Assembly (NCBI RefSeq): GCF_052118625.1
Contig: NZ_JBQKGW010000017.1
Span: 1-64,000 of the forward strand
Length of the DNA stretch: 64,000 nt
Direction: 5' to 3'
Origin: Porcincola sp945869225
GTDB lineage: Bacteria > Bacillota > Clostridia > Lachnospirales > Lachnospiraceae
Program-made: the position numbers and the translations under genes
Shown: positions 7,596-16,375 of the stretch, piece after piece
Layout of the letters: each line of letters opens with the position of its first letter
How positions within the stretch are numbered: position 1 is the first letter of the stretch
The notes under the pieces: generated by a model
What the model saw: only the letters and a program-made list of their open reading frames with translations
What the model was told of the DNA's origin: nothing
The model's database searches: none

Positions 7596-9098
7596 ATGAA
7601 ACAATTTACAGGAAAAAGAGCAGCTCTCCATAATCTGGGATGCAAGGTCAATGCATATGAGACAGATTCAATGGCAGCGCTGCTGAAGAAAGCGGGTTTT
7701 GAGATTGTACCGTTCTCCGAGCCGGCAGATGTCTATGTGATCAATACGTGCTCTGTTACCAACATTGCAGACCGAAAAAGCCGGCAGATGATTCACCGGG
7801 CAAGAAAAATGAATCCCGGGGCAGTCGTGATTGCTGCAGGCTGTTACGTACAGACTGCAATTGATAAAACAGGTCTTCAGATTGATGCGGATATCATTCT
7901 CGGAACAGGACGAAAGCAGGATATTGTTCATGAAATCGAACGATTCGAAGAGCGAAGGGAGACAAAGTCCCGTGAAGAGGCGCCGGAAAGGCTGCCCGAA
8001 ACGGGGAAGCAGTGCAGGATGAATCTGTCAGCTCAATCTGTGGTGGATGTCGCAGACCTGAGAAAGCTGGAAAAACCAGAGAAGCTGGCGCTCCCGAAAG
8101 TAGAGGGACATACCCGCGCATATATAAAAGTACAGGATGGCTGTGATATGTATTGCAGCTATTGCATTATTCCATATGCTCGCGGACATGTCCGCTCCAG
8201 AAGCATGGACGACATTGTCCAGGAGCTGACCCATCTGGCAGAGGAGGGAACCAGCGAGGTTGTCCTGACCGGCATCCATCTTTCTTCCTACGGAGTAGAC
8301 TTTCCGGAATCCGACGGGAGCACCTGGCAGGAACGGTCAAGGCTGATTGAGCTGGTTGAGCGGGTCGCCGGAATTGCCGGGATTGAGAGAATACGGCTGG
8401 GGTCGCTCGAACCCACGATCATTACGGAGGAGACGGCAGCGCGGCTGTCGCAAATCGGAAAACTTTGTCCACATTTTCACCTTTCTCTGCAGAGTGGATC
8501 AGACACTGTATTGAATCGTATGAATCGACACTATACAACAAAGGAATACAGCCGCTGTGTGTCTATTCTGAGAAAATACTTCGACAAGCCGGCACTGACG
8601 ACGGATATCATCGTTGGCTTCCCACAGGAAACAGAGCAGGAATTTCTGGAAACGGTCGAATATCTCCGGAAGATTCAGCTCTATGAGACGCATGTTTTCC
8701 GTTATTCGCGAAGAGCAGGGACGCGGGCAGATCGGATGGAAGGACAGATACCGGAGGTGGTCAAAGCAAGACGGGCACAGGTGCTTGAGAACTTGAACAG
8801 GAAGAATCAGATCTCATTTATCGCTGGAAAGGATGGCGCAAGAGCAGAAGTTCTTGTAGAAGAACGCTATGATGCAAGTGTACCGAATGCGGCGCAGCAG
8901 GAGACGAAGCTGTTGCGGGGTATGGAGGCGGCCGTGAAGCTGATTCCGGATCTGGAGAGTCCGGCTGACGGGAACATTGTCTGGTATGCGGGGTATTCAA
9001 AGGATTACATCCGGGTTGCTGTTCCGGCTACAGTCGATATCCGGGGCAGGATTATCCGAGGAAGTCTTGCTGTTGAAAGTTCAGCACTGTTAGTATAG
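7596..9098 (+). CDS. mtaB: tRNA ms2t6A37 methylthiotransferase
   Basis: MtaB is a radical-SAM enzyme adding a methylthio group to t6A37 in tRNAs reading ANN codons. The 500-residue product has the N-terminal UPF0004 domain with three cluster-binding cysteines (in LGCKVNAYETDS, NTCSVT and AGCYVQ; first is C16). It then has the radical-SAM CxxxCxxC (C183, C187, C190) and a C-terminal TRAM-like region. A charged linker around residues 120-145 makes it longer than the usual 430-450. ATG 7596 follows GCAGGAACC; the upstream in-frame ATG lacks a site. MtaB rather than MiaB or RimO is supported by the LGCKVN start and the absence of MiaB-type sequence around the second cysteine. Confidence 0.92.
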   Translation: MKQFTGKRAALHNLGCKVNAYETDSMAALLKKAGFEIVPFSEPADVYVINTCSVTNIADRKSRQMIHRARKMNPGAVVIAAGCYVQTAIDKTGLQIDADIILGTGRKQDIVHEIERFEERRETKSREEAPERLPETGKQCRMNLSAQSVVDVADLRKLEKPEKLALPKVEGHTRAYIKVQDGCDMYCSYCIIPYARGHVRSRSMDDIVQELTHLAEEGTSEVVLTGIHLSSYGVDFPESDGSTWQERSRLIELVERVAGIAGIERIRLGSLEPTIITEETAARLSQIGKLCPHFHLSLQSGSDTVLNRMNRHYTTKEYSRCVSILRKYFDKPALTTDIIVGFPQETEQEFLETVEYLRKIQLYETHVFRYSRRAGTRADRMEGQIPEVVKARRAQVLENLNRKNQISFIAGKDGARAEVLVEERYDASVPNAAQQETKLLRGMEAAVKLIPDLESPADGNIVWYAGYSKDYIRVAVPATVDIRGRIIRGSLAVESSALLV

Positions 9099-9101
9099 AA
9101 T
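9073..9101 (+). promoter_or_regulatory. Promoter of ireB inside the end of mtaB
   Basis: TTGAAA (9073-9078) and TAGAAT (9096-9101) are 17 bases apart. The mtaB stop codon TAG is the first half of the -10 box. This gives ireB-ruvX-DUF1292 a start of their own, near 9108. Confidence 0.6.
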
Positions 9102-9154
9102 AAGTTCAGCTTAGTATGATATCGGCACGCAGCGGCGTGCAAGGGCAGAAAGAT

Positions 9155-9427
9155 ATGGCAGATATTTACAGCACTCAGTACTTTAATGTTGACAATGACC
9201 CGGAGATGAAGGTCAAAAAGGTTCTTGAGCTTGTGTACAATGCGATGACAGAGAAGGGGTATAATCCGGTCAATCAGATTGTCGGATATATCATTTCCGG
9301 AGATCCAACGTACATTACCAGCCATAAGAATGCCCGCAGCATGATCATGAAGGTGGAGCGTGATGAGATTGTGGAGGAGCTGCTGAAGGAATATATCCGC
9401 AATCAGTCATGGAAAAGTGGTTCATGA
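9155..9427 (+). CDS. ireB: IreB-family regulatory phosphoprotein
   Basis: The family (UPF0297, B. subtilis YrzL) is represented by Enterococcus IreB, a small substrate of a PASTA Ser/Thr kinase that affects cephalosporin resistance. The 90-residue protein starts MADIYSTQYFN, like family members, and contains the conserved core MKVKKVLELVYNAM, then NPVNQIVGYIISGDP and the SHKNAR element. ATG 9155 gives the family start; the upstream ATG at 9116 has no ribosome site. The stop codon overlaps the ruvX start. A transmembrane Ser/Thr kinase is encoded at 36663, but it has no PASTA repeats, so a link between them is only a possibility. Confidence 0.9.
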   Translation: MADIYSTQYFNVDNDPEMKVKKVLELVYNAMTEKGYNPVNQIVGYIISGDPTYITSHKNARSMIMKVERDEIVEELLKEYIRNQSWKSGS

Positions 9428-9942
9428 TGGCAGCGGCAGGGAGTGTCCGGGCACTGGGACTGGATTTCGGAGCAAAGACGGTGGGCGTTTCGGCCTCAGA
9501 TGCGCTTGGCGTCACAGCCCAGGGGCTTGAGATTATTCGAAGGAAGAGTGAAAACAAGCTGCGTCAAACGCTTGCAAGAATTGATGAGCTGGCCAGGGAA
9601 AGAAGAGTGGAAGTCATTGTACTTGGCCTTCCGCGTACAATGGGCGGAAGGGTTTCCGAGCGGACGTACCGGACGCTGATATTTGGGGAGATGGTTCGGA
9701 AAAGGACAGATCTTCCTGTCGTATATTGGGACGAGCGGCTGACAACCGTCGCAGCTGACCGGACGATGCAGGCGACTGAGGTGGCGGAGCAGGACCGGAA
9801 GACGTACGTGGATGAAATTGCGGCGATGCTGATCCTGCAGGGTTATCTTGATTGCGTACATTCTTCCGGAAACGTTCCCGAAACAGATGCCGAAGCTCTG
9901 ATTGCAGAATATGAGACAGAACATCCCGGGACTGTGGCATAA
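9424..9942 (+). CDS. ruvX: RuvX/YqgF, RNase H-fold nuclease
   Basis: RuvX (YqgF) is an RNase H-like nuclease needed for 16S rRNA 5'-end maturation and also described as a putative Holliday junction resolvase. The 172-residue product has the first acidic strand LGLDFGAKTVGVS, a VIVLGLPRTMGG segment, and WDERLTTVAA, followed by a late acidic VDEIAAMLILQ; these are the family's catalytic blocks. The start is within ATGATG at 9424-9429, overlapping the ireB stop; an earlier ATG at 9409 would overlap further and seems less likely. It is slightly longer than the common 140 residues because of a C-terminal tail. Confidence 0.92.
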   Translation: MMAAAGSVRALGLDFGAKTVGVSASDALGVTAQGLEIIRRKSENKLRQTLARIDELARERRVEVIVLGLPRTMGGRVSERTYRTLIFGEMVRKRTDLPVVYWDERLTTVAADRTMQATEVAEQDRKTYVDEIAAMLILQGYLDCVHSSGNVPETDAEALIAEYETEHPGTVA

Positions 9943-9969
9943 GCGGGAGAGAAGGACAGGGTACAGGGC

Positions 9970-10227
9970 ATGGAAAAGATTTGTTTTACACCGCCTGACG
10001 GGAGTGAGGCGGTCTGGTTTTATGTACTGGAGCAGACCAGAATCGGTGGACACAATTATATTCTTGTGACAGATTCCGAGGAAGGAGATGGGGAAGCTTA
10101 CATCATGAAGGACATCTCAAAGGATGGGGACGAAGAGGCATCCTATGAGTTTGTTGACAGCGATCAGGAGCTTTCTGCTGTCTCAGGAGTTTTTTCGGAA
10201 ATGCTGGAGGACACAGACCTGGTCTGA
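9970..10227 (+). CDS. DUF1292 family protein (YrzB-like)
   Basis: An 85-residue acidic protein of unknown function. It matches the DUF1292 pattern: an opening strand pair (ICFTPPDGSEAVWFYVLEQ), a central G-H-N-YILV strand and a highly acidic C-terminus with many Glu/Asp. The gene order ireB-ruvX-DUF1292 equals yrzL-yrrK-yrzB in Bacillus and is the strongest support. It is probably cotranscribed with ruvX, 27 bases upstream. The family's role is not established. Confidence 0.85.
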   Translation: MEKICFTPPDGSEAVWFYVLEQTRIGGHNYILVTDSEEGDGEAYIMKDISKDGDEEASYEFVDSDQELSAVSGVFSEMLEDTDLV

Positions 10228-10260
10228 GCGGCAAAAGGTACTTTTGACACTCAGATCACA

Positions 10261-10310
10261 GTATGAACAAGAACGAACAAGAACAATCAAGAACAAATAA
10301 GAACGAATAA
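10261..10310 (+). repeat. Decamer direct repeats in the RNase J leader
   Basis: Five successive ten-base blocks of form GAACRAAYAA end directly at the ribosome site. They are GTATGAACAA, GAACGAACAA, GAACAATCAA, GAACAAATAA and GAACGAATAA (10261-10310), then GGAGG. The tract is almost free of U and G pairing partners and should be single-stranded in RNA. Confidence 0.75.
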
Positions 10311-10320
10311 GGAGGATTCA

Positions 10321-11988
10321 TTGGGACACACAACCAGTAAGTTAAAGGTAATTCCGCTCGGCGGCCTCGAGGCCATCGGCATGAATATTACCGCGTTTGA
10401 GTATGAAGACAGCATCATTGTCGTGGATTGCGGCCTCGCATTTCCGGAGGATGACATGTACGGCATTGATCTGTGTATACCGGATATCACCTATCTGCTT
10501 GACAATGCAGCAAAGGTGAAGGGGTTCGTGTTCACGCACGGACATGAAGATCACATCGGAGCACTCCCGTATATCCTGAAGCAGCTGAATGTTCCAATTT
10601 ATGCGACAAAGCTGACGATGGGGCTGATAGAGCTGAAACTGACAGAGCATGATCTGATCAGGACGACAAAGCGGAAGGTTGTCCATCCGGGCCAGTCGAT
10701 TAACCTGGGAAAGTTCCGGGTGGAGTTCATCAAGACCAACCACTCGATTCAGGATGCAGTGGCACTTGCGATCACCTGCCCTGCCGGAACCGTCATCCAT
10801 ACAGGAGATTTCAAGGTGGATTTCACGCCTGTCTTTGGGGATGCGATTGATCTTCAGCGCCTTGGCGAGATCGGGAAAAAGGGTGTACTTGCTCTTATGT
10901 GCGATTCGACCAACGCGGAACGGCCGGGCTATACGCCGTCCGAGAGCACGATTGGAAAAGCGTTCGATCAGATATTTGGCGAGCATAAGAGACAGCGGTT
11001 GATTGTTGCGACTTTCGCATCCAATGTGGACAGGGTCCAGCAGATCATCAATACCGCCAACAAGTACGGCAGGAAGGTTGTCATCGAGGGACGTTCGATG
11101 GTGAATGTGATCTCTGTCGCGGAGGAGCTTGGGCGTATCACCATTCCTGAGAACACACTGATCACACTGGATGAGATGAAGAACTATCCGGATGACAGGA
11201 TTGTTCTGATTACAACAGGCAGCCAGGGAGAGTCTATGGCGGCACTTTCCAGGATGGCAGCCGGTCTGCATAAGAAAGTGCAGATAAAGGCCGGAGATTT
11301 GATTGTCTTCTCTTCAAACCCGATTCCGGGTAATGAGAAGTCTGTCTCGAAGGTGATGAACGAGCTGTATGAGAAAGGCGCCGATGTGATCTTCCAGGAT
11401 ACGCATGTATCGGGGCATCCATGCCAGGAGGAGATCAAGCTGATCTATTCACTCGTAAGGCCTCAGTTCGCGATCCCGGTACATGGGGAAGTCCGCCACA
11501 GGGTTGCGCAGGCGAAGGTCGCCCGGCTTCTCGGATATGATTCGAAGCATATCATCATGATGCACAGTGGCGATGTCCTGGAGCTTTCTGACAACCATGC
11601 AAACATTGCAGGGCATGTCCAGAATGGCCCGATTCTTGTAGATGGACTGGGAGTCGGTGATGTAGGCAATATTGTCCTGAGGGACAGACAGCGGCTTGCG
11701 GAGGATGGCATCATCATGGTTGTGATGACACTAGGCTCAAGGAGCCGGGAAATCCTGGCAGGACCGGATATTGTTTCGCGGGGATTTGTCTATGTGCGGG
11801 AGTCTGAGGAACTGATGGACGAGGCTCAGGAGGTTGTAGAGGACGCTGTGGAGAAGTGCCTGAAGGGGAAGTCTTCCGACTGGGGCAGGATCAAGACAGC
11901 GGTCCGGGATGACCTTGGGGATTTCATCTGGAAGCGGACAAAACGCAATCCGATGATTCTTCCGATTATTGAGGAAGTCAGTGAGTGA
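10321..11988 (+). CDS. rnj: Ribonuclease J
   Basis: RNase J is a metallo-beta-lactamase/beta-CASP ribonuclease with 5'-3' exonuclease and endonuclease activity, central to mRNA decay and rRNA maturation. The 555-residue protein has the zinc motif THGHEDHIG (residues 72-80), the second-half motif IHTGDFKVD, the beta-CASP segment with TTGSQGE, and VHGEVRHR near the end. The start is TTG at 10321, with GGAGG (10311-10315) placed five bases upstream; no ATG fits. Only one RNase J is in the window, so J1 or J2 cannot be told. It overlaps the next gene by one base (TGATG). Confidence 0.95.
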   Translation: MGHTTSKLKVIPLGGLEAIGMNITAFEYEDSIIVVDCGLAFPEDDMYGIDLCIPDITYLLDNAAKVKGFVFTHGHEDHIGALPYILKQLNVPIYATKLTMGLIELKLTEHDLIRTTKRKVVHPGQSINLGKFRVEFIKTNHSIQDAVALAITCPAGTVIHTGDFKVDFTPVFGDAIDLQRLGEIGKKGVLALMCDSTNAERPGYTPSESTIGKAFDQIFGEHKRQRLIVATFASNVDRVQQIINTANKYGRKVVIEGRSMVNVISVAEELGRITIPENTLITLDEMKNYPDDRIVLITTGSQGESMAALSRMAAGLHKKVQIKAGDLIVFSSNPIPGNEKSVSKVMNELYEKGADVIFQDTHVSGHPCQEEIKLIYSLVRPQFAIPVHGEVRHRVAQAKVARLLGYDSKHIIMMHSGDVLELSDNHANIAGHVQNGPILVDGLGVGDVGNIVLRDRQRLAEDGIIMVVMTLGSRSREILAGPDIVSRGFVYVRESEELMDEAQEVVEDAVEKCLKGKSSDWGRIKTAVRDDLGDFIWKRTKRNPMILPIIEEVSE

Positions 11989-12344
11989 TGCAGTCAGACG
12001 AAGAAGTTCAGAAGTATACAGATGCACTCCTCGGCGCCATTAAGAACAGTCAGGCATATACAGACTATACCGCGGCGCTGGAGGAGATTCTGAAGTATCC
12101 GGACAGAAAACAGAAGGCTGACCGGTTCCGCCGGGAAAACTATATTGCCAGAAACTATTCGGGGGATGAGGCTGCCGGAATGCGTGATGAACTCTACCGG
12201 CAGCGCCAGCAGCTTCGCCTGGATCCGGTCTCGGATCGTTACCTGAATGCCGAGCTGGTCTTATGCAAACTCCTGAAGAAAAGTGCGCTTCAGATTCTGA
12301 ATGTGGCGGAGATTGATCTGTCAGGGATGGATGATATCCTCTGA
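11988..12344 (+). CDS. YlbF/YmcA-family protein
   Basis: A 118-residue helical protein of the DUF964 family. In B. subtilis, YlbF, YmcA and YaaT form a complex that assists RNase Y and influences competence, biofilm and sporulation. The family hallmark here is a run of amphipathic helices with AYTDYTAALEEILKYPD near the N-terminus. It directly follows RNase J with a one-base stop/start overlap, so the two are probably coupled. That neighbourhood fits a role in RNA decay, but this is inference. The start could also be GTG at 11985. Confidence 0.8.
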   Translation: MQSDEEVQKYTDALLGAIKNSQAYTDYTAALEEILKYPDRKQKADRFRRENYIARNYSGDEAAGMRDELYRQRQQLRLDPVSDRYLNAELVLCKLLKKSALQILNVAEIDLSGMDDIL

Positions 12345-12405
12345 AAAGCATGGGATGCGTATTTTCAGGTTGAGTGATGAACAAAATCATGATGGAGGTG
12401 GAAGC

Positions 12406-13065
12406 TTGCGGGAGCGGATCTCTGCATATCTTCATTCCCTGAGCTGCGGCCAGGGAGCCTATCTTGACAGCATACGACAAAAGGCGGAGGCCGGAGGCGT
12501 TCCAATCATCAGAATTGAGATGGAGAGCTTTCTGGCCTCATTTCTTGAGCTCGTGAAACCTGCGGCGATCCTTGAAGCCGGGACAGCGGTGGGCTATTCT
12601 TCCATGTTGATGGCAAAGCTGACCGAGATAAGCGGGTGCCGGATTGATACGGTGGAAAAAGATGACAGCCGTTTTCGCGAGGCATGTGACAATATCAGTG
12701 CTTCTCCATGGAAAAACCGGATTCATCCGATTCACGGGGACGTTCAGGATGTGTTTCATTCTCTTGTAACAGAGGGAAAGAAGTACGATTTTATCTTCAT
12801 GGATGCGGCAAAAGGGCAGTATATACACTACCTGCCTGATGCGGCAGCGCTTCTTCGAACAGGCGGCGTTCTGGTATCCGACAATGTCCTGCAGGATATG
12901 ACAATCCTGGACTCTCATTTTGCGCTTGAGCGCAGGGAACGGACGATCCATAAAAGGATGCGGGATTATCTCTATGAGCTGACGCACCATCCTGGACTGC
13001 TTACAACAGTTGTACCCATCGGGGATGGCGCGGCAGTGACGATCAGGAAAGAGGATTATGCATAA
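12406..13065 (+). CDS. trmR: tRNA 5-hydroxyuridine O-methyltransferase
   Basis: TrmR (B. subtilis YrrM) methylates 5-hydroxyuridine at wobble position 34 to 5-methoxyuridine. The 219-residue product is a class I methyltransferase of O-methyltransferase family 3: EAGTAVGYSS (SAM site, about residue 57), FIFMDAAKGQY, and GGVLVSDNVL. TTG 12406 is preferred because GGAGGTGG (12394-12401) is at correct spacing; an alternative ATG at 12331 would overlap the preceding gene. TrmR rather than a catechol-type enzyme is inferred from the neighbour, a U32 peptidase-like hydroxylase, which matches the yrrM-yrrN/yrrO order of Bacillus. Confidence 0.85.
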   Translation: MRERISAYLHSLSCGQGAYLDSIRQKAEAGGVPIIRIEMESFLASFLELVKPAAILEAGTAVGYSSMLMAKLTEISGCRIDTVEKDDSRFREACDNISASPWKNRIHPIHGDVQDVFHSLVTEGKKYDFIFMDAAKGQYIHYLPDAAALLRTGGVLVSDNVLQDMTILDSHFALERRERTIHKRMRDYLYELTHHPGLLTTVVPIGDGAAVTIRKEDYA

Positions 13066-14320
13066 TGAGAATAATATGCCGGAGCTTCTCGTTCCGGCAT
13101 CCAGTCTTGAAGTTCTGAAAATTGCTGTTATCTATGGGGCTGATGCAGTCTATATCGGTGGGGAGGCGTTCTCACTCCGTGCAAAGGCGCATAACTTTTC
13201 AGACGCGGAAATGCGGGAAGGAATCCGTTTCGCTCACGAGCGAGGCGTGAAGGTCTATGTCACGGTGAATATTATCGCGCACAACGAAGACCTTCAGGCG
13301 CTGGATTCGTACCTCCTGGAGCTGCAGGATATAAAGCCTGATGCGCTGCTGGTCGCGGACCCCGGTGTGTTTATGAGATGCAGGAAGCTGTGCCCTCAGA
13401 TTCCGATCCATATTTCCACCCAGGCAAATAATGTGAACTGGGAGACATTTTTGTTCTGGCACAGCCTTGGCGCAGAACGCGTGGTCTGTGGAAGAGAATT
13501 ATCTCTGGAGGAAATTCGGGAGATTCGTGAACACATTCCGGATGAACTGGAGATAGAAGCATTTGTGCATGGCGCCATGTGCATCTCTTATTCCGGGAGG
13601 TGTCTGTTATCCAATTTCCTGGCAGGCAGGGATGCAAACAGGGGAGAATGTTCCCACCCCTGCAGATGGAAATACGCGATTGTGGAGGAGACAAGACCGG
13701 GTCAGTACATGCCGGTATATGAGAATGAACGGGGAACTTACATCTTCAACTCGAAGGATCTCTGCATGGTTGAGCATATTCCGGACATGATTCATGCCGG
13801 AATTGACAGCCTGAAGATCGAAGGACGGATGAAAACAGCCCTTTATGTTGCGACGGTAGCACGTACTTACAGGAAGGCGCTGGATGATCTGAAGGCGGGC
13901 AGGGCTGTCTATGAATCAAACATGGACTGGTATCGGGAAGAGATACGGGACTGTACCTACAGGGACTTTACAACCGGTTTCTTTTACGGAAAACCAGGAA
14001 CAGATGCTCAGGTGTATGGGAGCAATACCTATATTCGCAGCTTCATATATCTGGGATGGGTCAGGAAAATCCTGGAAATCGACCAGAAGCAATATGTTGT
14101 GATCGAGCAGAAAAACAAATTCTCTGTCGGCGACAGAGTTGAATTAATGAAACCGGATGGCAGGGATGTCAGTGTGACAGTCGAGGAAATCCGGGATGAA
14201 AATATGATGGAAATGGGGAGTGCGCCGCACCCGTTGCAGAAGCTGTATGTCAGGCTGTCCGGTGACGCAGAGACGTATGATATTCTGAGAGTTCAGGAGA
14301 GTGATGGACTGCGGACATGA
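13058..14320 (+). CDS. trhP: U32 peptidase-family tRNA hydroxylation protein
   Basis: U32 proteins of the TrhP type are needed to make 5-hydroxyuridine at tRNA position 34, the substrate of TrmR. The 420-residue protein has the family opening PELLVPASSLEVLK, the AVYIGGEAFSLRA segment, and the cysteine-bearing signature from GAMC (near residue 172) through GRCLLSNF to GECSHPCRW near 198, the likely Fe-S ligands. A C-terminal beta domain follows. It overlaps trmR by eight bases, so the two are translationally coupled. Bacillus has two subunits (TrhP1 and TrhP2); here one gene is present, as in E. coli. Confidence 0.9.
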   Translation: MHNENNMPELLVPASSLEVLKIAVIYGADAVYIGGEAFSLRAKAHNFSDAEMREGIRFAHERGVKVYVTVNIIAHNEDLQALDSYLLELQDIKPDALLVADPGVFMRCRKLCPQIPIHISTQANNVNWETFLFWHSLGAERVVCGRELSLEEIREIREHIPDELEIEAFVHGAMCISYSGRCLLSNFLAGRDANRGECSHPCRWKYAIVEETRPGQYMPVYENERGTYIFNSKDLCMVEHIPDMIHAGIDSLKIEGRMKTALYVATVARTYRKALDDLKAGRAVYESNMDWYREEIRDCTYRDFTTGFFYGKPGTDAQVYGSNTYIRSFIYLGWVRKILEIDQKQYVVIEQKNKFSVGDRVELMKPDGRDVSVTVEEIRDENMMEMGSAPHPLQKLYVRLSGDAETYDILRVQESDGLRT

Positions 14321-15030
14321 AAATTTCAGTGCTGCGGCTAGAAGAAAAGATTCAGCAGGAAGACGAATGCTGCCTGGGAAGGGCTGATTCCGCCGAAAAA
14401 TGGACATCCGATCGGACAGAATCGATGAAGGTGGGGCGGGCATTGCTTCGGAGAGCAGCTTACAGGTTCCTGCTCCGCGAGATCATGACGGCCTTCCCCG
14501 GCCTTGAGAAGGAATATGGGGGATGCCGGCTGCTGACAGATCGCGGACTGGCCGGAAGCGGTGATGAATCATCAGTCATCCCGTTCATGAAAGATGTGTT
14601 GGGAAAGCCTTATCTGCCCGGGCATCCGGAGATTCTGTTTAATCTCAGTCACAGCAGGAATGGCTATGCGGCTGTCGTTGTATCAGATTCCGCAGAGGCA
14701 TCTGCCGTCGGAATCGACATCGAGGCGCGGTTTCCTTATCGGGAGCTGCTTGCACGTAAGATATGCAGTGAGTCTGAGAATCGTTTGCTCCTGGAGGCAT
14801 CCTCGGCAGATGAAAAAAAACGGCTGCTGAATCTGTTCTGGAGCCGTAAGGAGGCAATTCTCAAGTGCGAGGGGACAGGCATCCGTCAGGATCTTCGTCT
14901 TGTTGATACCTTCCGCTTTTCCAGAAACTGTGAGCTGCACGAAGAGATGAATGAGGCGTATACTCTTGTGACATGTGTAAAAATCATCCGGAAGACGGGA
15001 GAAGAGGGCAAGCGTCCGGATTTGTCATGA
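14317..15030 (+). CDS. 4'-phosphopantetheinyl transferase, Sfp type
   Basis: This enzyme moves phosphopantetheine from CoA onto carrier proteins. The 237-residue protein has the two Sfp/AcpT signatures: GIDIE (about residue 131), with Mg-binding Asp and Glu, and FWSRKEAILKCEGTG (about 174). ILFNLSHSRN upstream of these is also typical. It starts in an ATGA overlap with trhP and ends with a six-base overlap against the convergent dprA. No polyketide or non-ribosomal peptide genes are in the window, so its carrier protein is unknown; it may serve fatty-acid ACP or a distant cluster. Confidence 0.88.
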   Translation: MKISVLRLEEKIQQEDECCLGRADSAEKWTSDRTESMKVGRALLRRAAYRFLLREIMTAFPGLEKEYGGCRLLTDRGLAGSGDESSVIPFMKDVLGKPYLPGHPEILFNLSHSRNGYAAVVVSDSAEASAVGIDIEARFPYRELLARKICSESENRLLLEASSADEKKRLLNLFWSRKEAILKCEGTGIRQDLRLVDTFRFSRNCELHEEMNEAYTLVTCVKIIRKTGEEGKRPDLS

Positions 15031-16299
15031 CAGCGTAATAGAGCTGCGGGCGTACCGGTTACGGGAGACTTCCTGAACAGCATTCCTTACCTGCAGGGCC
15101 AGAATTCCCTCCATGAGCTGTGACATTGTCAGCCCTGTTTCTTCAAGCAGCTGGTCAACACCTTTTGCATCCAGTTCAAGCTTCTGGATAATCAGTTGTT
15201 CCACCTGTGTGAGGCCGGCGTGTGTTGTGGAATGCCGGGAGCAGGCAGGATCATCGTTTGAATCCGAATGCCGATTCTCGTTCTCAAGGGGGTTGTAGGT
15301 TACGCCGTTTCTCTGACAGACCTCCTCCAGAAACTGTTCCACGGATGTCAGGATGCCTGCCCCCTGTTCGATCAGATGATTGCAGCCATAGCTCAACTCA
15401 TCACCGAATCTTCCAGGAACTGCATAGACATCCTTTCCCTGATCAAGCGCCAGATCGACTGTGATCAGAGAACCGCTTTTCTTTCTCGCCTCTACAACAA
15501 TGACGGCATCCGCCAGCCCGCAAATCAGCCGGTTCCGGATTGGAAAATGGCTGGGAAGCGGTGGGGTAGCCGGCCCGAATTCCGAAATGATCCCGCCGCT
15601 GTCTGGCAGACTTCTGTACAGGCGGCTGTTCTCCGGCGGGTAACAGATATCTGCTCCGCTTCCCAGGACCGCAAAGCTTCTGCCGCCCTCCTCAATACAG
15701 GCTTTCTGAGCCATGCCATCGATTCCGGCGGCCATTCCGCTGATTACCTGGACTTTGTATCTGGCAAGCTGAGCGCCCAGATATGCCGCTATCTTTGCCC
15801 CGTAGTGGCTGCATCTTCTTGCTCCGATGACTGCTACCGATAAAATGTCCGGATCCGGCAGATCTCCTTTATAGAACAGACCATGCGGACAATCCAAAAG
15901 CTCTCTCAGCTTTTGTGGAAAGTGACGGTCATCCCGCTGGCAGAACTTCAGTCCCTTCTGCTGGAGAAGATCTGCACTTTTCTTCAAACTGCAGGACTCT
16001 TTGTAAGAGATCAGTGAGCGAACCCATTTTTGCCGCAGCTTTTGAAATGGTGCCATGGCTGACAGGGGAGCTTCATATACTTCCCGGGGAGAGCCGAAAT
16101 ACCGGATTAAGGCAAGTATTTCATTCCTTGTCAGAATCGGGCATGAGCAGAGCCATTGCCAGTACAGATCGTCGCCTGGCTGAGAGCCGGCTTGCTGGCA
16201 GCCGCTTTTTTGATTGCAGCCGTTGTTAATATATGGTCTTTCATGTAAATGCGTTTTGGCTGTTGCTTCATATAGTGGAGACTCTTTGGATTGTTTCAT
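15025..16299 (-). CDS. dprA: DNA-processing protein DprA
   Basis: DprA protects incoming single-stranded DNA and loads RecA during natural transformation. The 424-residue product has an N-terminal helix-hairpin region (about 45-100), a Rossmann core with GARRCSHYGA (159-168), SGMAAGID (187-194), FPIRNRLI (252-259) and SGSLIT (275-280), and a C-terminal winged-helix domain (about 360-415). The first 45 residues are an extra low-complexity extension, so the true start may be further in, but no better site is visible. It lies 76 bases downstream of comM on the same strand. The pair suggests retained transformation capacity. Confidence 0.93.
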   Translation of the reverse strand: MKQSKESPLYEATAKTHLHERPYINNGCNQKSGCQQAGSQPGDDLYWQWLCSCPILTRNEILALIRYFGSPREVYEAPLSAMAPFQKLRQKWVRSLISYKESCSLKKSADLLQQKGLKFCQRDDRHFPQKLRELLDCPHGLFYKGDLPDPDILSVAVIGARRCSHYGAKIAAYLGAQLARYKVQVISGMAAGIDGMAQKACIEEGGRSFAVLGSGADICYPPENSRLYRSLPDSGGIISEFGPATPPLPSHFPIRNRLICGLADAVIVVEARKKSGSLITVDLALDQGKDVYAVPGRFGDELSYGCNHLIEQGAGILTSVEQFLEEVCQRNGVTYNPLENENRHSDSNDDPACSRHSTTHAGLTQVEQLIIQKLELDAKGVDQLLEETGLTMSQLMEGILALQVRNAVQEVSRNRYARSSITLS

Positions 16300-16375
16300 G
16301 ATGCATCCCTTTCCACCGAATAGTTATCGTTCCTGACATTCATATCATCTTTATAATGAGGAAACTGTCTGCTGC

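Noticed and set aside
10244..10272. TTGACA ahead of the rnj repeats as a promoter
   Set aside because: No acceptable -10 at 16-18 bases; the nearest TATGAA is only 12 bases away. RNase J may be transcribed from the ireB promoter.
10261..10310. Short repeats as a CRISPR array
   Set aside because: Ten-base units without spacers and with no cas genes; they end at a ribosome site.
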